Shown piece after piece: positions 17,741 to 25,568 of a stretch of 64,000 bases of DNA. The translations under genes and the position numbers were made by a program. The stretch comes from CAZGXI01 sp964529715 (GTDB taxonomy: Bacteria > Chloroflexota > Anaerolineae > Aggregatilineales > Ch27): the NCBI GenBank assembly GCA_964529715.1, contig CAZGXI010000006.1:100985-164984 (forward strand), written 5' to 3'. Each line of letters starts with the position of its first letter. Within the stretch, counting starts at the first letter, position 1. The notes under the pieces were generated by a model that worked only from the letters and a program-made list of their open reading frames with translations, did no database searches and was not told the DNA's origin.

Positions 17741-19216
17741 TTACGCCAGCCCGAACAGGCGCACCAAGACGTTCCAGGCCGTGCCCAGGTCCGGCAGGGC
17801 GAACCACACCCACCCCAACACGACGAACTGTAAGGTGATCAGCCAGCCCGCCACGCTCCACGCCTGCTTGACGCGCGGACGGTCCTTGAGGCTCAAGTAC
17901 CATTTGCGCGTGCGGTCGCTCCACTGCTTGTGCACAAACAGTCCCACGCCGTGCCACGCGCCCCATACGACAAACGTCGGTGTGATGCCGTGCCACAGCC
18001 CGATCACCAGCATGGTCGCCATCTGACAGAGGAACACTGCAAGCTGCGGGGTCACTCTACGCCCCAGCAACACCCGCGACAGCGGCGAAAAGACGTAAAA
18101 ACGCGCCCAATTGCTCAGCGTCATGTGCCAGTTCTGCCAGAAGGCCGTGATATTCGTGCGCAGATAGGGCTGGTCGAAGTTCTCCGGCAGCCGCACGCCA
18201 TATAGGATGCCGATTCCGATGGCGATGTCGGAATAACCGCTGAAGTCCAGGAACAGGCGCAAGGCGTAGCCGTACAGCAGCACCCACAGCGCCCCCGCCG
18301 ACTGCGCCTGCCCGGCGTTGGTGGCGTTCAGCGCGAAGAGCGCCAGGCTGTCCGCCACGACGAACTTCTTGCACAGCCCCACCAGGATACGCGCCGCGCC
18401 TTCGGTAATGCGCGCCGCGTCCAGGCCGGGCAGGTGGAACAACCTGCGGTAGTCTTGCACAAACCGTTCGGCGCGGTCGATGGGGCCTGCCGTGAACGCC
18501 GGGAAGAAAATCAGGTAGGTCAGGTATTCCCGCAGCGACAGCGCCGGCAGTTTGCCCATCTGCCGTTCGCGCAGGGTGTGGATCAGGCGAAAGGCCACAT
18601 AAGAGAAACCCAGCCAGCCGATGTCCGTCGCCTGGGCCAGATCGGCGGACTGCCTGGCCAGCCGGCGCAGCGCCCCGCTGAGTGCCGCCGCCGTCGGCTC
18701 GGCGTTCACCAGCACGAACAAGATGATAACGGCCAGGAGCGCCATGCCCGGTAAAACCCGTCGCCCCGCCAACAGTCGCCATAGAACCGCCAGCGCGCCC
18801 CCTGCCACGATCAACCCCAGCGCCACCGCCAGGGTGTCCGGCGCGCGGGAGGGCGTGGGACGCAGTTCCGGCGCGAGATAGCGCGTGGCCGACAGGCCAA
18901 GCACCAGGGCAACGGTCACGGCCAGGGTCAGGAGATCGTCACGGGCGAAACCCGGTAGGGACACGACATGCCGTGTCCCTGCGCCGTTTTGAATGGGCGC
19001 GGGTACAGGTCTCGTCGCCAGCCAGCCGGCCACCGCCAGGACCAGCGTCGCCGTCGGCAGGATAAAGTCCAAGTTGCGAACGGGCAGGGCCGGTTGCAAC
19101 CAGTAGATCGCCACGACGCTGGCGATCAGCAACGCCCAGCCACGCCAGCGCGGCGGCAACAAGGCGGCGTAGAGCAGCGCCGCCAGGCTGAAGATCAGGA
19201 TGTGCGTCAGCGTCAT
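17741..19216 (-). CDS. MBOAT-family O-acyltransferase (AlgI/DltB-like)
   Basis: 491-residue polytopic membrane protein predicted to move acyl groups from a cytoplasmic donor to an extracytoplasmic acceptor. MBOAT landmarks: SLREYLTYLIFFPAFTAGPI, then DFSGYSDIAIGIG, then PYLRTNITAFWQNWHMTLS, and the catalytic-His segment IGLWHGITPTFVVWGAWHG near residue 410. The C-terminus ends LVRLFGLA without the aromatic acyl-shuttle hexapeptide seen in AlgI-type proteins; that motif is instead on the 39-residue protein encoded three bases upstream. A family-1 palindrome is embedded in the coding region (18955-18982). Confidence 0.93.
   Translation of the reverse strand: MTLTHILIFSLAALLYAALLPPRWRGWALLIASVVAIYWLQPALPVRNLDFILPTATLVLAVAGWLATRPVPAPIQNGAGTRHVVSLPGFARDDLLTLAVTVALVLGLSATRYLAPELRPTPSRAPDTLAVALGLIVAGGALAVLWRLLAGRRVLPGMALLAVIILFVLVNAEPTAAALSGALRRLARQSADLAQATDIGWLGFSYVAFRLIHTLRERQMGKLPALSLREYLTYLIFFPAFTAGPIDRAERFVQDYRRLFHLPGLDAARITEGAARILVGLCKKFVVADSLALFALNATNAGQAQSAGALWVLLYGYALRLFLDFSGYSDIAIGIGILYGVRLPENFDQPYLRTNITAFWQNWHMTLSNWARFYVFSPLSRVLLGRRVTPQLAVFLCQMATMLVIGLWHGITPTFVVWGAWHGVGLFVHKQWSDRTRKWYLSLKDRPRVKQAWSVAGWLITLQFVVLGWVWFALPDLGTAWNVLVRLFGLA
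18955..18982. repeat. Family-1 28-nt palindrome inside the MBOAT coding region
   Basis: GTAGGGACACGACA / TGCCGTGTCCCTGC matches the intergenic copy at 22730 at 25 of 28 positions. It is translated in frame as part of NGAGTRHVVSLPG, in a loop between membrane segments. Confidence 0.8.
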
Positions 19217-19219
19217 GGG

Positions 19220-19339
19220 TTAAAAGCCCTGGTAAATCCACTGCGGCGCGGCGTCGGTCGTGACGATCACCAGCAGGATCAGGATCAGGCACAATCCCAG
19301 GGCGAACAGGTTCTCACGGGAGACGAGTCGGCGCAACAT
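19220..19339 (-). CDS. 39-residue membrane microprotein with C-terminal acyl-shuttle-like motif (DltX-like)
   Basis: A small gene of 39 codons between the MBOAT and the divergent paralog 4. AGGAGT lies seven bases before its ATG, and its stop is three bases before the MBOAT start, so coupling is likely. The product has a positive N-terminus (MLRRLVSRE), one membrane helix (FALGLCLILILLVIVTT, about residues 12-28) and a short outside tail, DAAPQWIYQGF. The last six residues follow the pattern aromatic-x-Tyr-x-x-Phe known from DltX and from the ends of AlgI-type MBOATs, where the Tyr carries the acyl group from the MBOAT to the SGNH transferase. Orientation (positive-inside) puts the motif outside, as required. 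Function is inferred from motif plus context; similarity over the whole length cannot be judged at this size. Confidence 0.72.
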   Translation of the reverse strand: MLRRLVSRENLFALGLCLILILLVIVTTDAAPQWIYQGF

Positions 19340-19453
19340 GAGCGGGACTCCTGTTTTCGGCCAAACGCCTTGCAGCGGATCGGATGCAGCGGGTAAACTT
19401 TAACGCCTAACCCGGAGATTGCAAACACAGGTGTTATTTTCAGGAACCAACCG

Positions 19454-20449
19454 ATGCCCCCTGCGACCCATACCCGTCTGCTGTTTTTGCTCACCCTGGC
19501 ACTGATCGTCGCCGCCTGCACCCCTGCCGCGCCGACCGCGACGCCCGTCTCCCCGACCCCGACCGAGGCCCCTACCCCCACGCCGGAAGAGGGGCCTGCC
19601 GAACTGGTCCCGCCGACGCTGGGCGACTTCGACCCGGCCAGCGTGAGCGACATCGCGCTGGCAGATTACCCCGTGCTGCCGGTCGTCACCGACCGGGCGC
19701 GGGCGATCTTCGAGGCCGGGCAGGCGGCAGGCAACAACCCGCACGTCTTTTCCAAGATCGGGGACTGCATGACCGCCGCCGCCGAATTCCTGACGCCCTT
19801 CGGCGGGGTGGATTACGATCTGGGCCAATACGGGCAGCTTCAGGCAGTGGTCGATTTCTTCGCCGGGACGCCCGCGCGCGGCGAGGGCTTTACGGCAGAT
19901 TCGTTCGCCAATCCGGGCCTCTCCACCGCCAGCGGCTTCAACGCCGCCAGTGTGCTCGACCCCACCTGGGCCGATCCGAACTGGTGCCGCGCCAACGAAA
20001 GCCCGCTGGCCTGCGAATATCGCGCCTCGCGCCCGGCCTTCGCGCTGATCATGTTTGGCACCAACGACGTGTTCTACACTGAGGCCCCGCAGTTCGACTA
20101 CTACCTACGCAGCGTGGTGTTGGAGACGATTAACCGCAACATCGTGCCGGTGCTCAACACCTTCCCCACGCGGCCCGAATACCCAGAGAAGTCGCTGCTG
20201 TTCAACCAGATCGTCGTCCGCATCGCCCAAGACTATGACCTGCCGCTGATCAACCTGTGGCTGGCGCTTCAGGATGTGCCCAACCAGGGCGTCGATACCA
20301 CACAGACGATCCACCTGACCTGGCCGGAGGACCGGCGCACGGGCGTCTTCACCGAAGAACGGCTGGTGACGGGCTACACCTTCCGCAACCTGGTGACGCT
20401 CCAGGCGTTCGACGCGCTGCTGCGTGGCCTGGGTCTGCTCGACGCCTGA
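19454..20449 (+). CDS. SGNH-like (G-D-C variant) lipoprotein, paralog 4, without SH3 domain
   Basis: 331 residues. Lipoprotein signal (LLFLLTLALIVAAC) followed by a Thr/Pro-rich spacer and directly by the SGNH-like domain; the SH3 domain of the other copies is absent. Block I is KIGDCMTAA; block III is the canonical MFGTNDVFY with the Asn kept; the block V position reads TQTIHLTW, where the Asp is missing. The C-x8-CEY motif (WCRANESPLACEY) is present. It is divergent from the MBOAT operon across a 114-base gap that must hold both promoters. Of the five it looks closest to a standard SGNH enzyme except for the Cys. Confidence 0.82.
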   Translation: MPPATHTRLLFLLTLALIVAACTPAAPTATPVSPTPTEAPTPTPEEGPAELVPPTLGDFDPASVSDIALADYPVLPVVTDRARAIFEAGQAAGNNPHVFSKIGDCMTAAAEFLTPFGGVDYDLGQYGQLQAVVDFFAGTPARGEGFTADSFANPGLSTASGFNAASVLDPTWADPNWCRANESPLACEYRASRPAFALIMFGTNDVFYTEAPQFDYYLRSVVLETINRNIVPVLNTFPTRPEYPEKSLLFNQIVVRIAQDYDLPLINLWLALQDVPNQGVDTTQTIHLTWPEDRRTGVFTEERLVTGYTFRNLVTLQAFDALLRGLGLLDA

Positions 20450-20474
20450 CGCGACCGCTTTGGCACGATCCAGC

Positions 20475-20501
20475 GTAGCGGCGGCTTGAAGCCGCCGCTA
20501 C
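20475..20501. repeat. Family-2 palindrome between convergent genes
   Basis: GTAGCGGCGGCTT-G-AAGCCGCCGCTAC, a perfect 13-base stem with one central base. It lies between the stops of paralog 4 and the small lipoprotein at 20516. Likely a bidirectional terminator, though no T-run follows. Confidence 0.75.
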
Positions 20502-20515
20502 CGATTGAGGAAAAC

Positions 20516-20920
20516 CTACGCCCCGCCCTCAGCGTCATGGTAGCCGCACATGCGCCACTCGCCGTCTTCTTGCACCAGGCGATAAGGATGCGCGCCGAGT
20601 TCCCATTCGCGCGTTTCGCCGTTGGCGTAGACGGTGACGATCTTGCCGTTGCACTCGACCAGGGTATAGCCGTCTGCCTCGCCGCTCGAACGACATTCCA
20701 TCCCTTGTAGTTCCGCATTCATCGACTCAAAGGACGTCGCTTCGATACGGGCCTGATCTTCCCACGCCGCACAGGATAGATTGAGCAGCGCCGTCAGGTT
20801 GCTTTCTACTTTGGCCTGCAAATAGGACTCGATGGCGGCGGCGGGGTCGCTCTGCGCGCAGCCCGCCACGCCGAACAGGATCAGGATGGACAGGAGCAGG
20901 AGGGGCGCCACTTTCCGCAT
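20516..20920 (-). CDS. Small lipoprotein of unknown function
   Basis: 134 residues. A signal with lipobox (LLLLSILILFGVAGC) is followed by a helical region (DPAAAIESYLQAKVESNLTALLNLSCAAW in part) and a beta-rich C-terminal half with ECNGKIVTVYANGE and the end DGEWRMCGY. This pattern is common in Chloroflexi lipoproteins with a nuclear-transport-factor-2-like fold; that fold is my guess. ATG at 20920 chosen; a GTG at 20941 is possible. Divergent from the SH3 protein at 21043. Confidence 0.6.
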   Translation of the reverse strand: MRKVAPLLLLSILILFGVAGCAQSDPAAAIESYLQAKVESNLTALLNLSCAAWEDQARIEATSFESMNAELQGMECRSSGEADGYTLVECNGKIVTVYANGETREWELGAHPYRLVQEDGEWRMCGYHDAEGGA

Positions 20921-21042
20921 AACCAAACTTTTGCCTTTCACTTAGACGCTTGCCGCTTGTCGCTTCGATGCTCAACCGGGTATTATATCGGCGCATCAAC
21001 GCCGACACGACGCCCAACAGATATTTGAGGAGGAACTTTCGG

Positions 21043-22704
21043 ATGTTGAACTTTAGCGTGAGAATGTTGACCGTGTTGCTGGTAATCGGGCTGATCGCCG
21101 CTTTCTTGCCTGGCGAACCAACCGGCGCACAAACGGCGGACATCTGCGCGGCCCTGACGGAGAGCATCGTCGCCGCCGCGCAGGAAGCCTGCGCCGACCT
21201 GGCCGTCGGCGAAGTTTGCTTCGCGGCTGAACCCGTCGCCCTGAGCGGGGACGTTGACTTTGCAGCGCCCGGCGACCGCGCCGACGTGGCCGCCGTCCAA
21301 TCCGTTGTCACCGGGGCCGCCGACCCCAACGCAGAAGCCTGGGGCGTGGCCGTCATGAACATCCTGGCCGACCTGCCCGCCGATGGCGAGCAATCCGTGA
21401 CGCTGATCCTGTTCGGCGCGGCGGAACTCACCAGCGCGGTGGACGCCTCCGCCGGGCCGGCTCCTACCCTCACCCTGACTAACGCCGCCGGGTACGACAT
21501 CAACCTGCGCGCCGGGGCAGGCACAAACTACCCCGTCATCGGCACGCTGCCGAACCGCGCCCAGGCGGTGGTGGATGGGCGCAACGCCAACGGCGACTGG
21601 TATCGCATCCAGACCGAGTCTGGCCCGGCGTGGGCCTTCCGCGACCTGGTGGCGCTGCAAGGCGACCCGGCGACGCTGAACGTGTTGGCCGACGACGACC
21701 TGCTGCTCGGCTACACCGCGCCGATGCAGGCGTTCACTCTGACCACCGCGCCGCAAGGCGAAGATGACCTGCTCTGCGGCGCAGGATCGGCAGGCCTGCT
21801 GATCCAGACGGCGGGCGAAGGCACGGCGCATCTGCAAATCAACGGCGTGGACGTGGCGCTGGCGGATGGCACGCTGCTGGTCCAGGCCGCGCCGGATGAC
21901 GCCTTGCAAATCGTGGTGTTGGACGGCAGCGCCATCGCAGCGGGAACCCCGGTCGAGGGCGGCGCGCTGGTGCGCGTGGAGACGGGCGCAGACTCCGCCG
22001 AACCGGAGGTAGTAAGCCCCTTCGCCTTCGCCACCCTAGAAGGTGCCCCGGTGGACCTGCTGCCGGAGGCGTTGGTCTGCACGGTCGGGCTGAGCAACGG
22101 TGCAGACACGGTGGCCTTTTACGCCGGGCCAGGCGAGGACTACACCCGGCTTGCCAATGTAGACCCAGCCGCACACTACACTGCCGCCGGCCAGAACACC
22201 GACGCTGACGGCGCGGCATGGTGGTTGGTCACGACAAGCCGGGGGCAGCGCGCGTGGGTCGCGCAAGACGGCGTCCGGGCGCTGGGCGCGTGCGGCGCGG
22301 TAGCCCAGGTCAGCGCCCCGTCGCCCAATGCGCCGGCCAGCGCAGGCGGCAGCAGCTTGGTCCCTGCCGGACAGTCAGTCTGGATGGCAAACACGGGCGT
22401 GGATCACATGGGCGGCACGTGCACCGGGCCAGAACTGGCGCTGTGCTCGCATCTGGTGGCAATCAGTCCCAATCCCGACGGCACGATCTCCTGGCGCGGA
22501 CAGGAACCGCTGCCCTACACCATGCAGCCCGCCGGGCCGAACAGCTACGTGTACAACGGGCGGAACACGCTCAATAATGCCAATCTCAGCCTGACGATCA
22601 CGTTCACCAGCGAGACGACCTGGGATATGACGATGATCACCGTGTTCGACAACGACCCGGCCTGCACGCACACCTTCTACTACACCGCGACGCGCAACTG
22701 GTAG
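21043..22704 (+). CDS. Exported protein with two SH3 domains
   Basis: 553 residues. Signal peptide (LTVLLVIGLIAAFLPGEPTGAQ), a Cys-containing region, SH3 domain 1 (YDINLRAGAGTNYPVIGTL, about residues 150-205), a beta-rich middle with paired Cys, SH3 domain 2 (TVAFYAGPGEDYTRLANV, about 350-410), and a C-terminal region with NTGVDHMGGTCTGPE and ...DPACTHTFYYTATRNW that resembles a small lipocalin-like or jelly-roll fold. GAGGAGG lies 12 bases before the ATG. No catalytic motif seen; a wall-binding or sensor role is plausible. Confidence 0.7.
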   Translation: MLNFSVRMLTVLLVIGLIAAFLPGEPTGAQTADICAALTESIVAAAQEACADLAVGEVCFAAEPVALSGDVDFAAPGDRADVAAVQSVVTGAADPNAEAWGVAVMNILADLPADGEQSVTLILFGAAELTSAVDASAGPAPTLTLTNAAGYDINLRAGAGTNYPVIGTLPNRAQAVVDGRNANGDWYRIQTESGPAWAFRDLVALQGDPATLNVLADDDLLLGYTAPMQAFTLTTAPQGEDDLLCGAGSAGLLIQTAGEGTAHLQINGVDVALADGTLLVQAAPDDALQIVVLDGSAIAAGTPVEGGALVRVETGADSAEPEVVSPFAFATLEGAPVDLLPEALVCTVGLSNGADTVAFYAGPGEDYTRLANVDPAAHYTAAGQNTDADGAAWWLVTTSRGQRAWVAQDGVRALGACGAVAQVSAPSPNAPASAGGSSLVPAGQSVWMANTGVDHMGGTCTGPELALCSHLVAISPNPDGTISWRGQEPLPYTMQPAGPNSYVYNGRNTLNNANLSLTITFTSETTWDMTMITVFDNDPACTHTFYYTATRNW

Positions 22705-22729
22705 CGGGCAAGGCGACCGCAGAAGAACG

Positions 22730-22757
22730 GTAGGGACACGGCATGCCGCGTCCCTAC
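22730..22757. repeat. Family-1 28-nt palindrome
   Basis: GTAGGGACACGGCA / TGCCGCGTCCCTAC, between the convergent ends of the SH3 protein gene and the flavin oxidoreductase gene. Confidence 0.82.
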
Positions 22758-22786
22758 AGGAACCCGCATCATTCTCCGCGACCCGC

Positions 22787-23764
22787 TCAGGCCCGCAGCA
22801 GCGGCATCAGGTAGCAGCTGTATTCGTCCAGACAGGCGGGATCGCTGTCTAACGGCACCAGGACCACCGCATCCGCCCCGGCCTCCCCCAGGCGCAGGAT
22901 CGCCGCCGCTGCCTGCTCTGGCGTCCCGGCGGCAGAAAGTTCATCGACCCAGGCGTCCGGCATCCGCGCCGCCGCTCCGGCGACGCCATGCTCGCGGACC
23001 AGCGCCTGCCCCTCTTCCAGAATGCCAAGCGCCCTGAACTGGGGGACGTCCTGGCCTAGGCGGGCCGCCAGCGTGCGCCGCATCGCCTCACGCGCCACCT
23101 GACCGTTCGGATTCACCTTCGCCAGGACGTTCACGACGACGCGGTTTGCCGCCGCTCCCGACTGCGCCATGCCGGTGCGGACGTGTTCCCGTGCCCACCG
23201 GACGTAGGCCGGAGACGACGTGTCCGTCAGGATCGTCCCATCGCCCACGCGCCCAGCAAGCTGTAAGGTTTTCTCCCGCATCGCACCGACGTACAGCGGC
23301 GGCATTTTTTCCGGGATCGTCGTCATCTTCACCGCGTCCAGGTGCACGTGCGTGCCGTTCACCGTCACGGTTTCGCCGCGCAGCAGGCTACGGACGGCGC
23401 TCACCGTTTCCTCGATAGCCTTCAGCGACGATTTCGCCGCCGCGCCGATCTGCCGCATCCACGCCTCGACGCCGTGCCCGAATCCGGGCAGAAAGCGCCC
23501 CGGATAGGCCCGCGCCAGCGTCGTGATCTCCATCGCCATGAACAGGGGATTATAGGCCACCACCGGGATCAGGCCGATGCCGACCTTGAGCCGATGCGTC
23601 GCCGACAGCGCAAGCGCCGCCGAGGTCAGCGCGCCAGGAAGAAAGCAGTCGTCCCACAGCCACAGTTCATCGAATCCGGCAGCTTCGGCGCGGCGGGCAT
23701 AGTCCGCCAGCGTTTCCGGCAGGAACAAGGGATGAAAGGTGATGCCAAGCGCAGGCTTCGTCAT
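22787..23764 (-). CDS. LLM-class flavin (F420-type) oxidoreductase
   Basis: 325-residue TIM-barrel oxidoreductase of the luciferase-like monooxygenase family; many members in Chloroflexota and Actinobacteria use coenzyme F420. Family signs: LGITFHPLFLPETLADYARRAEAAGFDELWLWDD at the N-terminus (shown here only in outline), YPGRFLPGFGHG around residue 90, and PPLYVGAMREKTLQLAGRVGDG in the middle. No neighbour suggests a substrate. AGGGCG precedes the ATG. FMN and F420 use cannot be told apart from sequence alone. Confidence 0.85.
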   Translation of the reverse strand: MTKPALGITFHPLFLPETLADYARRAEAAGFDELWLWDDCFLPGALTSAALALSATHRLKVGIGLIPVVAYNPLFMAMEITTLARAYPGRFLPGFGHGVEAWMRQIGAAAKSSLKAIEETVSAVRSLLRGETVTVNGTHVHLDAVKMTTIPEKMPPLYVGAMREKTLQLAGRVGDGTILTDTSSPAYVRWAREHVRTGMAQSGAAANRVVVNVLAKVNPNGQVAREAMRRTLAARLGQDVPQFRALGILEEGQALVREHGVAGAAARMPDAWVDELSAAGTPEQAAAAILRLGEAGADAVVLVPLDSDPACLDEYSCYLMPLLRA

Positions 23765-23834
23765 CGAATCGCCCTTTTTTCGTGCGTTCTACAGACAGAA
23801 TCCCTCCCCTACCCCAGGATGAGGCCAGGGAATC

Positions 23835-23863
23835 GCAGGGGCGCGGGTGTGCCGCGCCCCTAC
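23835..23863. repeat. Family-1 palindrome, 29-nt variant
   Basis: Arms GCAGGGGCGCGG and CCGCGCCCCTAC around a short centre. It lies after paralog 5 (minus strand) and before the start of the flavin oxidoreductase. Confidence 0.7.
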
Positions 23864-23887
23864 AGAAATGGATTCGAGAGAGTCGTT

Positions 23888-25462
23888 CTACCCGCCCAGG
23901 ACCTGTGTGCGCAGCAGGTCCAGGGTTTGCAGCGCCAGCAGATTCCACAGCGTCAGGCCGTATTGCATTTCCTCGTTGCCGAACAACAGCGCGCCGCTGC
24001 TGCCATAGGACAAATGCAGCAGATCGTTTTCCACGCCGCTGTGCGGCAGGCCGCGCGCCGCCTGCCACAGATTGATCACCGGCACGCCAAACTCGCGCCC
24101 CAGGTTGACCACGATCTGGTTGAAGCGCAAAAAGTCCAGCCACTTGCTGTTTTCCGCCGGGTCGCTGGGATAGGTCGCCAGCACCGGGATCACGCCTCGG
24201 TCGCGCGAGATTTCCAGGACACGGCGCAGCGCCTGCGCGAACTGGTCGGCGGTGAGGTTGTGCACATCGTTGGCGCCGAACAGGATGATCGCCACCGCCG
24301 GGTGGAGGGTGTTGTATTCGCATTCCAGCGGCGACTCGCCCGGCTGACAACTGCGCGGGTCGTTGAAGAGCGGGTCCACGACCGTGTTGGCCGTGTAGCC
24401 GCTGCGCCCGGCCTGGCTCACGCGCAGGAAGGGATTGGGGCTGCCCGCCTGGAAGAAATCGATGGTCGCCTGGAGGCCCGCATAGGGGCCAAGTTGATAG
24501 ATGCCCTCGCCGATCAGCTGCATAAAGCCGCGCGACTCGCTGTTGCAGTCGCCCACCTTCGCAAAGAGACGCGGGTTGTTGCCCATCTGCCGCCCCAGCG
24601 CAGCGATCTGCCGGACCTGCGGCGTGATGGTCGGGAGCACCGGCGCGGCGGCCAGTTCTGCGATCAGGGCCGCTTCGGCGTCGGAGACGGGCTGGTATGC
24701 TACGGGCTGCGGCAGGTCCGGCGCGGGCGCGGACGATCCCGCCGGGGCAGGCTGTGGAGCGGCTGCCGCCGGAGCCGGGGCCGCTGCTGAACCGTTCCAT
24801 TCCGGCGGCAGGGAGGTCGTGCCGTCGGTCACGGGCAGGTCCGCCAGGGTTACGTCTACGCTCAGCGCCAGGAAGTTCGCCGCCACCCAGCCGCGATACA
24901 GGCCATCGGCGGTGTGGACCAGCGCCCACAGGCCGTTTTGGTTGCGGCCTTCCAGCACCAGCGCCGTGCCGCCCGGCAGGCGCGTGATCGTCGGGAAGGT
25001 CAGCTCCGGCCCGGTACGCATGTTGAGTTCGGAGGCCAGCCAGGCATTCGGCGTCCCCCCGGAAGCCGCAGGCGCAGCAGGCAGCACCGCACCGCCGGAA
25101 GCCGGAGCCGATCCCTGAGCAACCGTGCTCACCGGATCGCCGCCTGCCACCGGAACGGCAGCCACGTCGAACGTCTGCGGCAGGATCAGGTAGCGGGCCG
25201 CCACCCAGCCGCGCACGCCGTCTGGGGTGCTCACCAGCACCCAGTTGCCCCATTCGTTGCGCGCCTCAATGTTCACTGCCGTGCGGCGCGAGATCACGGT
25301 CTGGACCGGATATTCTTCACCGGGGCCGGTGCGGACATTGAGGTTCGAGATGGCCGTGCCGGTCGAACCGCCCTGGGCCGCCGCCGGAACGCTGCCGCTC
25401 CCGGCCAGCAACGCGACAAGAATCAGCAGCCCGCAAACCGCGCTATAAACGATACGACGCAT
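23888..25462 (-). CDS. Exported protein with two SH3 domains + SGNH-like (G-D-C variant) domain, paralog 5
   Basis: 524 residues. Signal peptide (GLLILVALLAGSGSVPAAAQ), SH3 domain 1 (SNLNVRTGPGEEYPVQTVI), SH3 domain 2 (SELNMRTGPELTFPTITRL), a Pro/Ala linker, and an SGNH-like domain from about residue 280. Block I is KVGDCNSES; block III ILFGANDVHN keeps Asn; block V is ENDLLHLSY with an intact D-x-x-H. The C-x8-CEY motif is SCQPGESPLECEY. Apart from the Cys this copy has every SGNH residue, so it is the best candidate for an active enzyme. ATG at 25462 with AGGAGTG upstream; a longer frame to 25636 reads through repeat sequence. Confidence 0.83.
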   Translation of the reverse strand: MRRIVYSAVCGLLILVALLAGSGSVPAAAQGGSTGTAISNLNVRTGPGEEYPVQTVISRRTAVNIEARNEWGNWVLVSTPDGVRGWVAARYLILPQTFDVAAVPVAGGDPVSTVAQGSAPASGGAVLPAAPAASGGTPNAWLASELNMRTGPELTFPTITRLPGGTALVLEGRNQNGLWALVHTADGLYRGWVAANFLALSVDVTLADLPVTDGTTSLPPEWNGSAAAPAPAAAAPQPAPAGSSAPAPDLPQPVAYQPVSDAEAALIAELAAAPVLPTITPQVRQIAALGRQMGNNPRLFAKVGDCNSESRGFMQLIGEGIYQLGPYAGLQATIDFFQAGSPNPFLRVSQAGRSGYTANTVVDPLFNDPRSCQPGESPLECEYNTLHPAVAIILFGANDVHNLTADQFAQALRRVLEISRDRGVIPVLATYPSDPAENSKWLDFLRFNQIVVNLGREFGVPVINLWQAARGLPHSGVENDLLHLSYGSSGALLFGNEEMQYGLTLWNLLALQTLDLLRTQVLGG

Positions 25463-25486
25463 AGAATGACACTCCTGAAATGCTCT

Positions 25487-25515
25487 AACCGCCAAGACGC
25501 CAAGTGCGCCAAGAG
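25487..25515. repeat. CCGCCAAGACGCCAAG-type dispersed repeat
   Basis: ACCGCCAAGACGCCAAGTGC followed by GCCAAGAGC, immediately upstream of paralog 5. Same family as 16374 and 37219. Confidence 0.45.
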
Positions 25516-25568
25516 CATCCACAGAGGTCTGCTGAAGCTGGCGCAGCCGGCATCCTGGTGGTTCGAGT

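Noticed and set aside
19454..20449. Calling this and its paralogs ordinary GDSL lipases
   Set aside because: The nucleophilic Ser is Cys in all copies, and other triad residues vary, so a lipase name would claim more than the sequence shows.
22787..23764. Linking the flavin oxidoreductase to the envelope acylation genes
   Set aside because: It lies among them but has no functional connection visible in motif, operon structure or spacing.
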